A stretch of DNA of 64,000 nt. Origin: Bradyrhizobium_A sp052115025. GTDB taxonomy: Bacteria; Pseudomonadota; Alphaproteobacteria; Rhizobiales; Xanthobacteraceae. The stretch covers positions 124,001 through 188,000 of the forward strand of contig NZ_JBFRFW010000017.1 of NCBI RefSeq assembly GCF_052115025.1, written 5' to 3'. The position numbers and the translations under genes are program-made. The notes beneath the pieces were generated by a model. The model saw nothing but the letters and a program-made list of their open reading frames with translations, did not search any database and was not told where the DNA came from. Below are positions 16,238 through 26,815 of this stretch, in pieces (positions within the stretch are counted from its first letter, which is position 1; each line of letters starts with the position of its first letter).

Positions 16238-16775
16238 GAGCATGGCTGTGGTCGTGGCAGTGATCATGGCTGCAATGGTCGTCGTGGTGACCCGGGCCAT
16301 GATGGTGGTGATCGTGATCATGGCCGGCATGGTCATGCCCGCCGGAATAGGCTCCGCCTTCCGGATCGAACGGCGCCTCGATCTCGAGGGTGCGCGCGCC
16401 GAGCCCGCGCACCATCTCCTCGATGACATGGTCCTTGCGGATGCGCAGGCCGCGGCTGACGATCTGCGTCGGCAAATGGCGGTTGCCGAGATGCCAGGCG
16501 ATCCGCACGAGATGCTGCGGATCGCTTCCCCGGATCTCGATCAGTGGCTCCGGAGCCGCCACCACTTCGATAAGCCGGCCGTCCTCGAGCAGGAGGCCGT
16601 CGCCGCTGCGCAGCGCCACGGCCTCCTCGAGATCGAGCAGGAAATCGAGCCCGCGCGTGCCGCTCATCGCCATGCGCCGGCGATGACGATCGTCGAAATC
16701 CAGCACCACGGTATCGGCGGGCTGGGCCGTCCAGTGACCGGGGGACAGAACTCTGACAGCGCGGATCATGCTCAT
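16221..16775 (-). CDS. ureE: Urease accessory nickel chaperone UreE, His-rich tail
   Basis: A 184-residue protein. The N-terminal peptide-binding domain and central metal-binding domain occupy ~1-140. The last ~35 residues are very rich in His and Asp (alternating HDH / HGH), a nickel-storing tail as in Klebsiella-type UreE. It supplies nickel to UreG in the cytoplasm. It follows the two monooxygenase-fold genes and overlaps the likely ureF start. Confidence 0.95.
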   Translation of the reverse strand: MSMIRAVRVLSPGHWTAQPADTVVLDFDDRHRRRMAMSGTRGLDFLLDLEEAVALRSGDGLLLEDGRLIEVVAAPEPLIEIRGSDPQHLVRIAWHLGNRHLPTQIVSRGLRIRKDHVIEEMVRGLGARTLEIEAPFDPEGGAYSGGHDHAGHDHDHHHHGPGHHDDHCSHDHCHDHSHAHGHSG

Positions 16776-16776
16776 C

Positions 16777-17076
16777 TCACAGGGTCTCGACTTTGCCGTC
16801 GCTGATGATCTCGATCACCGTCGGCGCGGCCTTGAAGTCGGCGGACAGCTTGCGCCAGACCTTCATATGCTCGGACCGCGCGTGGGCGTTGAGCGCCTCG
16901 CGGCTCTCCCAGCGCTCCACGAACACAAACCGGTTGGGATCGTGAATGCTGGTGTGGCTCTCGTAGGCGATGCAGCCGGCTTCCTGGCGAGTCGCGGCGA
17001 TACAGTCCTTGGCCCCCGCGATATAGGCGTCGCGATGTTCGGGCTTCACGTCGGTGGTGGCGATGACAAAGATCAT
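16777..17076 (-). CDS. Antibiotic-biosynthesis-monooxygenase (ABM) fold protein, copy 2 in the urease operon
   Basis: A 99-residue single ABM (dimeric alpha/beta barrel) domain. It has the KPEHRDAYI, EAGCIAYESH and VFVERWESREALNAH pattern of quinol-monooxygenase-like (YgiN-type) proteins. The ATG at 17076 has GGAGCC upstream. It is a clear paralog of the gene just before it, sharing GCIAY, FVE-W and HM motifs, and ends one base before the ureE start. Its activity is unknown; being embedded in the urea operon does not by itself give it a role in urea metabolism. Confidence 0.85.
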   Translation of the reverse strand: MIFVIATTDVKPEHRDAYIAGAKDCIAATRQEAGCIAYESHTSIHDPNRFVFVERWESREALNAHARSEHMKVWRKLSADFKAAPTVIEIISDGKVETL

Positions 17077-17090
17077 GACAGGCTCCGGCG

Positions 17091-17396
17091 TCAGCGCACG
17101 TCGACTTTGGCGGGCGTGATGACTTCGATGCGCGGCGGCGCGGTCACGCCAGCGGCAACGACCCGGCCGAAGGCGCGCATGTGGTCGCTCTTGCCGTGCG
17201 GTCCCAGCGCTTCGGCCGTCTCCCACTGCTCGACGAACACGAGCTTGGCCGGATCGGTCACGCTTTCATGCATGTCATAGGCGATGCAGCCGGTCTCTTT
17301 CCGCGTGGCGGCAATACAGGCCTTGGCCGCGGCAATGACTTCGGCACGTGCTTCCGGCTTCACGGTCAATGTGGCAACGACATAGATCACAGGCAT
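17091..17396 (-). CDS. Antibiotic-biosynthesis-monooxygenase (ABM) fold protein, copy 1 in the urease operon
   Basis: A 101-residue ABM-domain protein (VVATLTVKPEARAEVI, ETGCIAYDMH, LVFVEQWETAEAL). The start at 17396 has GGGAGG upstream. With the next gene it forms a tandem duplicate inserted between ureC and ureE. Family members include quinol monooxygenases, but many are of unknown function. The gap to ureC is 32 bases and to the second copy 14 bases, so all are co-transcribed. Confidence 0.85.
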   Translation of the reverse strand: MPVIYVVATLTVKPEARAEVIAAAKACIAATRKETGCIAYDMHESVTDPAKLVFVEQWETAEALGPHGKSDHMRAFGRVVAAGVTAPPRIEVITPAKVDVR

Positions 17397-17428
17397 CCTC
17401 CCGGCTGTTGTTGTGATTGCCGGGCACA

Positions 17429-19144
<1,716 letters not shown>

Positions 19145-19192
19145 CACTGCACTCCAGCCGGCTCTGCGGCGATTGTCATCGATTCACGAGGT

Positions 19193-19498
19193 CTACAGCT
19201 TGCCCATCACGTCGCCGCGGAAGCCGTAGATCGTGCGCTTGCCGTCCAGCGCCACCAGCCTCACCTCGCGGCTCTGGCCCGGCTCGAACCGCACGGCGGT
19301 GCCGGCCGCGATATCGAGGCGCATGCCGCGCGCCTTCTTGCGATCGAAGGCCAGCGCCGGATTGGTCTCGAAGAAATGGTAGTGCGAGCCGACCTGGATC
19401 GGCCGGTCGCCGGTGTTGGCGACGGTGAGCGTCACGGTCTTGCGGCCGGCATTGAGCTCGATGTCGCCGTCCCTGATGAAGAATTCGCCGGGGATCAT
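19193..19498 (-). CDS. ureB: Urease beta subunit UreB
   Basis: A 101-residue structural subunit (MIPGEFFI...GDRPIQVGSHYHFFE...RLDIAAGTAVRFEPG). This is the standard UreB pattern and size. GAGGGCG lies before the ATG at 19498. It is a separate gene, not fused to ureA. Confidence 0.97.
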   Translation of the reverse strand: MIPGEFFIRDGDIELNAGRKTVTLTVANTGDRPIQVGSHYHFFETNPALAFDRKKARGMRLDIAAGTAVRFEPGQSREVRLVALDGKRTIYGFRGDVMGKL

Positions 19499-19572
19499 GA
19501 TGCGCCCTCGCAATGGACTGATGGCAACGCAGGAGCAGACAACAGGCGGCATGTCGTGGGCATGGTGGCCTC

Positions 19573-19875
19573 TCAGCGGATCGGGGCGTGCACGGTCACC
19601 AGCTTGGTGCCGTCCGGAAAGGTCGCTTCCACCTGGATGTCGTGGATCATCTCCGGGATGCCGGTCATCACCTGATCGCGGGTCAGCACCTCGGCGCCGG
19701 CCTTCATCAGCTCCGCCACGGTGCGGCCGTCGCGCGCGCCCTCCAGAATGAAATCGGAAATGATCGCCACCGCCTCGGGATGGTTGAGCTTGACGCCGCG
19801 CTCCAGGCGCCGCCGCGCCACCATCGCCGCCATGGAAATCAGCAGCTTGTCCTTCTCGCGAGGGGAGAGATTCAT
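19573..19875 (-). CDS. ureA: Urease gamma subunit UreA
   Basis: A 100-residue structural subunit with the family start MNLSPREKDKLLI and the motif GLKLNHPEAVA-like KLNHPEAVAIISDFILEGARDG. It assembles with UreB and UreC. It is preceded by ureD. Confidence 0.97.
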   Translation of the reverse strand: MNLSPREKDKLLISMAAMVARRRLERGVKLNHPEAVAIISDFILEGARDGRTVAELMKAGAEVLTRDQVMTGIPEMIHDIQVEATFPDGTKLVTVHAPIR

Positions 19876-19955
19876 GAATGGTCCGCTCTGTCCCTGGTCA
19901 GTTGCCCGTTCGGCCGCCGCGCATGTCGCATCCCGTCTCCCCCCGCGTCGCAGAT

Positions 19956-20792
19956 CTATTGCAGCCAGAGCCGCGGCAGCGCCGACGGACTGGCGCGATC
20001 GAGCACCGCCATCATGTCGGCACGCAGCCGGGCCGCATCTTGTGCACAGAAGCGGGCCATTGCAAAGCCGTTCCAGGCCGACACACCGACCTCACCACCA
20101 AAGCGTTCGGCCGCCTTGCGGATGCGCTCCACCAGCGCCTCGTCGCCCGGCACAATCAACGCCGTACCGATAGCCGCGCCGCCGTTCGCCACCGCCGGCC
20201 GGGTCAGCTTGGCGCCGATATCGCCATCGAGACGAACGGTTTCCGCAAACACCAGCCGTCCTCCCCGGCGCAACCGCCAGCGATCGGAAAACAAGCCCTG
20301 CTGCATCTGCTCACCCATGGCCGTGCGGCCGAAGACCACGATCTCACAAAGCAACAACGAAGCATCCTCGGCGAGATCGAGATCGATCCGGCGCGTGACG
20401 CGGGCCCGATCGAACAGGATGGTCTCCTGGGGCAGCCAGGCGAGGTGAGCCTCGGAGGCGACCCGCAGGGCGATGTCGAGGCGCGACTCCGGTCCGGGAG
20501 ACCGATAGATCTTCTCCGCTGCAGCAGTCGTCACCGTCAGGCGGGCACCTGCGTCGACGTCGATCCGGATGTCGAAACGGTCACCGCTGGCGATACCGCC
20601 AGCGGTATTGACGAAGACGGCCGACAATCCCGCGCCCTCCGGTGCCGGAAAGCGGACCCGGAGCGAGCCCTCCTCATGCACCGCGCTGCGCCGCGTGACA
20701 CCGTCACGGGCCTGGACACTGAACGCCACCGCCCCCACCGCCCGGTTGGCGGCAAAGGTCTCGGCCGCGGCCACCGACAGTTCGCCGTGCAT
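19956..20792 (-). CDS. ureD: Urease accessory protein UreD (UreH)
   Basis: A 278-residue scaffold protein. The family motifs NTAGGIASGDRFDI (~85-98), TTAAAEKIYRS (~112) and LPQETILFDRA (~140) are present. It binds the urease apoprotein and recruits UreF and UreG for nickel insertion. It is the first urease gene after urtE. Confidence 0.94.
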   Translation of the reverse strand: MHGELSVAAAETFAANRAVGAVAFSVQARDGVTRRSAVHEEGSLRVRFPAPEGAGLSAVFVNTAGGIASGDRFDIRIDVDAGARLTVTTAAAEKIYRSPGPESRLDIALRVASEAHLAWLPQETILFDRARVTRRIDLDLAEDASLLLCEIVVFGRTAMGEQMQQGLFSDRWRLRRGGRLVFAETVRLDGDIGAKLTRPAVANGGAAIGTALIVPGDEALVERIRKAAERFGGEVGVSAWNGFAMARFCAQDAARLRADMMAVLDRASPSALPRLWLQ

Positions 20793-20838
20793 CTCTCACT
20801 CCACCTTGGGACATCGCCCGTGCGGGCTGCGCCGGCGC

Positions 20839-21558
20839 TCAGATCGCCATCGCCCGGCTGAGGGCATCGGGATCGAGGCTCGCCCGGTCGCAGCGAAACG
20901 TCACCGTTCCGCGGTCCATCACGGCGAAATGGTCGCCGAGTTCGCAGGCAAAGTCGAGATATTGTTCCACCAGCACGATGGCGATGTTGCCGAGGCTGCG
21001 CAGGTATGAGATGGCGCGCCCGATATCCTTGATGATCGAGGGCTGGATGCCTTCGGTCGGCTCATCGAGCAACAGCAGGCGCGGACGCATCACCAGAGCC
21101 CGGCCGATGGCAAGCTGCTGCTGCTGGCCGCCGGAGAGATCGCCGCCCCGGCGTCCCAGCATCGAGCGCAGCACCGGAAACAGCGAGAACACGTCATCCG
21201 GGATATGCCGCTGGTCGCGCGACAGCGGCGCATAGCCGGTCTTGAGATTTTCCTCGACCGTGAGCAGCGGAAAGATCTCCCGCCCCTGCGGCACGAAGCC
21301 GATGCCGCGGCGGGCCCTCTCATAGGGCTTCAGCGCCGTGATGTCGGCGCCGTCGAACGCGATGCGGCCTGCCGAAATCGACTGCTGGCCGACCAGCGCC
21401 CGCAGCAGACTGGTCTTGCCGACGCCGTTGCGGCCGAGCACGCAGGTCACCTGCCCCGGCACCGCCGTGACCGACACCCCGCGCAGCGCCTGCGCCGCGC
21501 CGTAGAACAGGCTGATGTCCTTGACGTCGAGCGCCCCGGAATTGACCTCGCTGCTCAC
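20839..21558 (-). CDS. urtE: Urea ABC transporter ATP-binding protein UrtE
   Basis: A 239-residue branched-chain-type ATPase (LivF-like). Walker A GRNGVGKT is at ~36-43, signature LSGGQQQQLAIGRAL at ~135 and Walker B LLLLDEPTEGIQPSII near 160; the TEGIQPS segment is typical of UrtE. The GTG at 21558 is chosen for GGAAGGTGG upstream. It pairs with UrtD. Confidence 0.95.
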   Translation of the reverse strand: MSSEVNSGALDVKDISLFYGAAQALRGVSVTAVPGQVTCVLGRNGVGKTSLLRALVGQQSISAGRIAFDGADITALKPYERARRGIGFVPQGREIFPLLTVEENLKTGYAPLSRDQRHIPDDVFSLFPVLRSMLGRRGGDLSGGQQQQLAIGRALVMRPRLLLLDEPTEGIQPSIIKDIGRAISYLRSLGNIAIVLVEQYLDFACELGDHFAVMDRGTVTFRCDRASLDPDALSRAMAI

Positions 21559-21634
21559 TTCACACCACCTTCCTGCATGCCACCGGCCGGGCTGGTCGAC
21601 CGCCTGCTGCACTTCCTCACACCGACCATCACCG

Positions 21635-22396
21635 TCAGCGGCCCAGATACACTTCAATGACCCGCTCGTTGGACGACACCTGGTCGATCGAGCCTTCCGC
21701 CAGCACCGAGCCTTCGTGCAGGCAGGTGACGCGCACGCCGAGGGCCCGCACGAACGTCATGTCGTGCTCGACCACGACGACGGTCTTGTCGCGGTTGATT
21801 TCCTTGAGCAGTTCGGCGGTCTGGTGGGTTTCGACGTCGGTCATGCCGGCCACCGGCTCGTCGACCAGCAGCAGCTTGGGGTCCTGCGCCAGCAGCATGC
21901 CGATCTCCAGCCACTGCTTCTGGCCGTGGGACAGGCTGCCAGCGAGGCGCGCGCGCGCATCCCCGAGCTTGATGGTTTCGAGCACGCGATCGATGCGCTC
22001 GGCCTCGTCCGGCGCCTGACGCCAGAACAGCGTGCTGCGCACCCGATGATCGGTGTTGAGCGCGAGCAGCAGGTTGTCCTCGACGGTATGGCTCTCGAAC
22101 ACCGTCGGCTTCTGGAACTTGCGTCCGATGCCGAGTTCGGCGATCTCGGTCTCGTCGAGGCGCGTCAGGTCGACCGTGCCGTCGAACAGCACATCGCCCT
22201 CGTCCGGCTTGGTCTTGCCGGTGATAATGTCCATCATCGTGGTCTTGCCGGCGCCATTCGGGCCGATGATCGCCCGCATCTCGCCGGGCGCGATGGTCAG
22301 CGACAGGTTGTTGATGGCGTGGAAACCGTCGAACGAGACGTGGACCCCGTCGAGGTAGAGAAGCGCCGAGGTGGCGCGGCTATCGGGCACGATCAT
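21635..22396 (-). CDS. urtD: Urea ABC transporter ATP-binding protein UrtD
   Basis: A 253-residue ATPase (LivG-like). Walker A GPNGAGKTTMMDIITG is at ~44-59, signature LSHGQKQWLEIGMLL at ~160 and Walker B LLLVDEPVAGM at ~180. The signature LSHGQKQ and PVAGMTDVET are UrtD-specific features. It begins 3 bases after the urtC stop. Confidence 0.96.
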   Translation of the reverse strand: MIVPDSRATSALLYLDGVHVSFDGFHAINNLSLTIAPGEMRAIIGPNGAGKTTMMDIITGKTKPDEGDVLFDGTVDLTRLDETEIAELGIGRKFQKPTVFESHTVEDNLLLALNTDHRVRSTLFWRQAPDEAERIDRVLETIKLGDARARLAGSLSHGQKQWLEIGMLLAQDPKLLLVDEPVAGMTDVETHQTAELLKEINRDKTVVVVEHDMTFVRALGVRVTCLHEGSVLAEGSIDQVSSNERVIEVYLGR

Positions 22397-22399
22397 GTT

Positions 22400-23572
22400 T
22401 CACTCCGCCAGACGGGGGTTGCTGATGCCGTCCTCGCGCGCGGCGCTGGCGGCGGCCTCGGCGGCGGCACGGCGGGCCTGCCCGGCCTCCCACCACCCCT
22501 GCACGGTCCCGACAATGCCCTTGGGCAGCAGCAGCGTCACCAGGATGAACAGCGCACCGAGCATGAACAGCCAGTACGGCGCCAGCAGACCGGACGTGAA
22601 AAAGGTCTTGGCGTAGTTGACGAGCACCGCGCCGATCGCCGCGCCGATCAGCGTGCCGCGGCCGCCGACGGCGACCCAGATCACCGCCTCGATGGAATTG
22701 CCTGGCGCGAACTCGCTGGGATTGATGATGCCGACCTGCGGCACGTAGAGCGCGCCGGCGACGCCCGCCATGCAGGCCGACAGGGTGAAGACGAACAGCT
22801 TGTAGGATTCGACGCGATAGCCGAGAAAGCGCGTGCGGGACTCCGCATCGCGCACTGCGATCAGCACCTTGCCGAGCTTGGAGGTCACGACCGCCCGGCA
22901 GATCACGAAGCCGAGCATCAGCGCGGCACAGGACAGCATGAACAGCACTGCGCGGGTGCCCTGCGCCTGGACATTGAAGCCGAGGATGTCCTTGAAATCG
23001 GTCAGGCCGTTGTTGCCGCCGAAGCCGAAATCGTTGCGAAAGAACGCCAGCAGCAGCGCATAGGTCATGGCCTGGGTGATGATCGAGAGATACACACCGG
23101 TAACGCGGGAACGGAAAGCGAGCCAGCCGAAGCCAAACGCCAGCACGCCCGGCACCAGCAGCACCATCAGCGCGGCGAACCAGAACATGTCGAAGCCGTA
23201 CCAGTACCACGGCAGCTTCTGCCAGTTGAGGAACACCATGAAGTCCGGCAGCAGCGGATTGCCATAGACGCCGCGGTTGCCGATCTGACGCATCAGGTAC
23301 ATGCCCATGGCGTAACCGCCGAGCGCAAAGAACGCGCCGTGGCCGAGCGAGAGAATGCCGCAATATCCCCAGATCAGGTCGATGGAGAGCGCAAGCAGTG
23401 CGTAGCAGATGTACTTGCCGAACAGCGAGATCAGGTAGGTCGGCACCTGCAGCGGCGATGTCTCCGGCAGCAGCAGGTTGGACAGCGGCAAGAGGATGCC
23501 GATTGCCGCGACGACCAGCAGGAACACGGTCGCGCCGCGATTGAGGGTCCGGGTGAGGAAATGCGGCGTCAT
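22400..23572 (-). CDS. urtC: Urea ABC transporter permease UrtC
   Basis: A 390-residue LivM-like permease with about 9-10 hydrophobic segments. It has the family region DLIWGYCGILSLGHGAFFALGGYAMGMYL (positions ~60-90) and a coupling motif near AESRTRFLGYRVESYKL. A charged Ala/Arg-rich C-terminal tail faces the cytoplasm. The ATG at 23572 overlaps the urtB stop by four bases. Confidence 0.95.
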   Translation of the reverse strand: MTPHFLTRTLNRGATVFLLVVAAIGILLPLSNLLLPETSPLQVPTYLISLFGKYICYALLALSIDLIWGYCGILSLGHGAFFALGGYAMGMYLMRQIGNRGVYGNPLLPDFMVFLNWQKLPWYWYGFDMFWFAALMVLLVPGVLAFGFGWLAFRSRVTGVYLSIITQAMTYALLLAFFRNDFGFGGNNGLTDFKDILGFNVQAQGTRAVLFMLSCAALMLGFVICRAVVTSKLGKVLIAVRDAESRTRFLGYRVESYKLFVFTLSACMAGVAGALYVPQVGIINPSEFAPGNSIEAVIWVAVGGRGTLIGAAIGAVLVNYAKTFFTSGLLAPYWLFMLGALFILVTLLLPKGIVGTVQGWWEAGQARRAAAEAAASAAREDGISNPRLAE

Positions 23573-25197
23573 GCTTCCACCGACCGGCCCTTGAGCGCGA
23601 ACAGGCCACGCGGCCGCTTCTGGATGAACAGGATGATCAGCACCAGGATCGCGATCTTGCCGAGCACCGCGCCGGCCACCGGCTCGAGGAACTTGTTGGC
23701 GATGCCGAGGGTCAGCGCGCCGACCAGCGTGCCCCACAGATTGCCGACGCCGCCGAACACCACCACCATGAAGGAATCGATGATGTAGCTCTGGCCGAGA
23801 TTGGGGCTGACATTGTCGATCTGCGACAGCGCCACGCCCGCGATCCCCGCGATGCCCGAGCCCAGCCCGAAAGTCAGTGCGTCGACCCGCGAGGTGGCGA
23901 TGCCCATCGACGCCGCCATGCGGCGGTTCTGGGTGACGGCGCGCATCTCCAGGCCCAGGCTGGTGTAGCGCAACATGGCGAGCAGGATCGCGAACACGGC
24001 GAGGGTGAAGCAGACGATCCACAGGCGGTTGTAGGTGATGGTAAGCTGGCCGATCTCGAATGCGCCGCTCATCCAGGACGGGTTGCCGACTTCGCGGTTG
24101 GTCGGGCCGAACATGGTGCGCACCGCCTGCTGCAGCACCAGCGAGATACCCCAGGTGGCGAGCAGCGTCTCCAGCGCTCGCCCGTAGAGGAAGCGGATGA
24201 TGGTGCGTTCGATCACCACGCCGATCAGGCCGGCGACCAGGAACGCCAGCGGCACCGCGATCAGCAGCGAGTAATCGAACAGCGCCGGATAGCGGGTACG
24301 GATCAGCTCCTGCACCACGAACGTGACATAGGCGCCGATCATCACCATCTCGCCATGGGCCATGTTGATGACGCCCATCACGCCGAAGGTGATGGCAAGG
24401 CCGATCGCCGCGAGCAGCAGCACCGATCCCAGCGACACGCCGTACCAGGCATTCTGCACCGCCGACCAGATCGCCAGGCTGTTCTGGATCGAGCCGATGG
24501 CGCTCGCCGCCGAACGCTGCACCCCGGGTAATGTATCGGACGGCAGGCCGGACAACAGCGCCAGCGCTTCCTGGTCACCACGATTGCGCACGGTGGCCAC
24601 CGCTTCGATCTTGTCGGCTTCGCTGGCGTCCGGCTTGAACAGCAGGATCGCGGCGCGCGCCGACGCAAACGCGCGCTTCGCGGCGCTGTTGGTTTCCTTC
24701 TGCAGCGCGCTCTCGATGGCCGGCAGGTCGTTTGCGTCATGGGTCTTGAACACCGACTGCGCGGCGAGGATGCGCTTGGCCGGATCGGGCGACTGCAGTG
24801 TCAGGCTCGAGATCGCGGCCTCCACCGATCGGCGCAGGCGGTTGTTGAGGCGCACCGCGCCGAGGCCCGCCGCATCGACGCCGGCCGCCGCCGTACCGGT
24901 GGCCGCATCGACCAGGGCGCCGTCCGGCTGCCTGATGTAGACTTTCCTGTCCTGCCCGTTGGCGAGCAGGCGACCTTCCTGCAGCGCGCTGATGATCGGG
25001 TAGGCGCGCGGATGGCCGCTGGCGACAAGCGCGCCGATGGCCTCGTCGGTGTCAGAAAATGAATCGTTGGCGAACTGGCTGATCGCGTCCTCGAACGGTC
25101 CCGCCGAAGCCGGCGGCGCGAAGAGAAGAAAGGAGGCGGCGATCAGCGCCAGCGCAAGGAGCGGCGCACCGCAGCGGGAAATGAAATTGGCAAACAC
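23569..25197 (-). CDS. urtB: Urea ABC transporter permease UrtB (long form)
   Basis: A 542-residue protein. A signal/anchor segment (~1-32) is followed by a ~200-residue soluble, helix-rich, presumably periplasmic domain. A LivH-like permease core begins near residue 245 (GVSLGSVLLLAAIGLAITFGVMGV, then INMAHGEMVMIGAY). The long N-terminal domain is known in proteobacterial UrtB and its role is unclear. I choose the GTG at 25197, directly before the signal segment; an upstream in-frame start at 25257 would add 20 residues. Confidence 0.92.
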   Translation of the reverse strand: MFANFISRCGAPLLALALIAASFLLFAPPASAGPFEDAISQFANDSFSDTDEAIGALVASGHPRAYPIISALQEGRLLANGQDRKVYIRQPDGALVDAATGTAAAGVDAAGLGAVRLNNRLRRSVEAAISSLTLQSPDPAKRILAAQSVFKTHDANDLPAIESALQKETNSAAKRAFASARAAILLFKPDASEADKIEAVATVRNRGDQEALALLSGLPSDTLPGVQRSAASAIGSIQNSLAIWSAVQNAWYGVSLGSVLLLAAIGLAITFGVMGVINMAHGEMVMIGAYVTFVVQELIRTRYPALFDYSLLIAVPLAFLVAGLIGVVIERTIIRFLYGRALETLLATWGISLVLQQAVRTMFGPTNREVGNPSWMSGAFEIGQLTITYNRLWIVCFTLAVFAILLAMLRYTSLGLEMRAVTQNRRMAASMGIATSRVDALTFGLGSGIAGIAGVALSQIDNVSPNLGQSYIIDSFMVVVFGGVGNLWGTLVGALTLGIANKFLEPVAGAVLGKIAILVLIILFIQKRPRGLFALKGRSVEA

Positions 25198-25275
25198 GTC
25201 ACAACCCCGGCAGAGGTAAGGATTACGGAAGGCGGCGACCGTCGCCGCCTTCCGCAAGTCATGGGAGGATGAAGA

Positions 25276-26598
25276 TCAGGAGCCCTGACCACCGCACTTG
25301 TTGGTCTTGGTGTTCCAGTTGCCGCACTTCTTGCCGACCCAGTCGCCGACCAGATCCTTGGAGCCGTCGAGCTCCTTCGACCAGGCATCGCCTGGGACGA
25401 GGCCGGGCGTCTTCCACACCACGTCGAACTGGCCATCGGCCTTGATCTCGCCGATGAACACCGGCTTGGTGATGTGGTGGTTCGGCAGCATCTCGGATTC
25501 GCCGCCGGTCAGGTTGGCCTGCTTGATGCCGGGCAGCGCGTCGATGACCTTGTCCGGATCGGTGGACTTCGCCTTCTCCACCGCCTTCACCCACATATTG
25601 AAGCCGATGTAGTGCGCTTCCATCGGATCGTTGGTGACGCGCTTCGGATTCTTGGTGAACGCCTGCCACTCCTTGATGAACTTCTCGTTCGCGGGCGTCT
25701 TGATCGACTCGAAATAGTTCCAGGCAGCGAGATGGCCGAGCAGCGGCTTGGTGTCGATGCCGGCGAGCTCTTCCTCGCCCACCGAGAACGCGACCACTGG
25801 AATGTCGGTCGCCTTGATGCCCTGGTTGCCGAGCTCCTTGTAGAACGGCACGTTGGCGTCGCCGTTGATGGTCGAGACCACTGCGGTCTTCTTGCCGGCC
25901 GAGCCGAATTTCTTGATGTCGGCGACGATCGTCTGCCAGTCGGAATGACCGAACGGCGTATAGTTGATCATGATATCGTCCTGGGCCACGCCTTTCGACT
26001 TCAGATAGGCTTCCAGGATCTTGTTGGTGGTGCGCGGATAGACGTAGTCGGTGCCGGCGAGCACCCAGCGCTTCACCTTCTCTTCCTTCATCAGGTAGTC
26101 GACCGCCGGGATCGCCTGCTGGTTCGGCGCGGCGCCGGTGTAGAACACGTTGCGCTCGCTCTCCTCACCCTCATACTGGACGGGATAGAACAGGATCGAG
26201 TTCAGCTCCTTGAACACCGGCAGCACCGACTTGCGCGACACCGAGGTCCAGCAGCCGAACACCACGGCGACCTTGTCCTTGGTGATCAGCTCGCGGGCCT
26301 TTTCGGCGAACAACGGCCAGTTGGAGGCCGGATCGACCACCACGGCCTCCAGCTTCTTGCCGAGAACGCCGCCCTTCTTGTTCTGCTCGTCGATCATGAA
26401 CAGGATGGTGTCTTTCAGCGTGGTCTCGCTGATCGCCATCGTGCCGGACAGCGAATGCAGGACACCGACCTTGATGGTGTCCTCAGCGGCCTGGGCCGCG
26501 CCGAAGGTCGAAAGACCGAGGGCAACGCCCGCGGTCGCCGCCAGAACCTTGCGGCGGCTGAACGGCCGCCCGAGGGCCGTGGTCAATTGAGTAAACAT
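25276..26598 (-). CDS. urtA: Urea ABC transporter substrate-binding protein UrtA
   Basis: A 440-residue periplasmic binding protein. The signal peptide has a twin-arginine-like SRRKVL and cleaves near AAQA (~38). The mature part starts DTIKVGVLHSLSGTMAISETTLKD and contains the UrtA-type GCWTSVSRKSVLPVFKE and YPVQYEGEESERNVFY segments. It binds urea (or short-chain amides) for UrtBCDE. It is first in the operon, with a sigma-54 promoter ~70 bases upstream, so it responds to nitrogen status. Confidence 0.96.
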   Translation of the reverse strand: MFTQLTTALGRPFSRRKVLAATAGVALGLSTFGAAQAAEDTIKVGVLHSLSGTMAISETTLKDTILFMIDEQNKKGGVLGKKLEAVVVDPASNWPLFAEKARELITKDKVAVVFGCWTSVSRKSVLPVFKELNSILFYPVQYEGEESERNVFYTGAAPNQQAIPAVDYLMKEEKVKRWVLAGTDYVYPRTTNKILEAYLKSKGVAQDDIMINYTPFGHSDWQTIVADIKKFGSAGKKTAVVSTINGDANVPFYKELGNQGIKATDIPVVAFSVGEEELAGIDTKPLLGHLAAWNYFESIKTPANEKFIKEWQAFTKNPKRVTNDPMEAHYIGFNMWVKAVEKAKSTDPDKVIDALPGIKQANLTGGESEMLPNHHITKPVFIGEIKADGQFDVVWKTPGLVPGDAWSKELDGSKDLVGDWVGKKCGNWNTKTNKCGGQGS

Positions 26599-26669
26599 GC
26601 GGTGTCATCTCCCTGACGCAGACAAAAAACCCTGCTGAACAGCCTCCGGCTGTCTGCATTGAGGGAATC

Positions 26670-26684
26670 GCAAGAAGCATGCCA
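26670..26684 (-). promoter_or_regulatory. Sigma-54 (RpoN) promoter of the urt-ure operon
   Basis: On the minus strand TGGCATGCTTCTTGC matches the sigma-54 consensus TGGCAY-N5-TTGC, with the GG and GC pairs exactly 12 apart. The predicted start of transcription is near 26658, about 60 bases before the urtA ATG. NtrC is the expected activator, but I could not identify a convincing NtrC site. Confidence 0.75.
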
Positions 26685-26771
26685 CCTCGCACACAACGCA
26701 TATCTATTTGATAAAACTTACATATTTTATACTTTCACGCTCGGGAACCCGGCACGCTGCCTAAATGACAG

Positions 26772-26815
26772 ACACAAAATGTGACTGCCTAATTTGCAGA
26801 TAGATCATTTTGTGT
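26772..26815. repeat. 10-bp perfect inverted repeat upstream of urtA
   Basis: ACACAAAATG at 26772-26781 is repeated in inverse at 26806-26815, spacer 24 bases. It is about 90-130 bases upstream of the sigma-54 promoter, a usual place for an activator site, but does not match the NtrC consensus. Confidence 0.6.
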
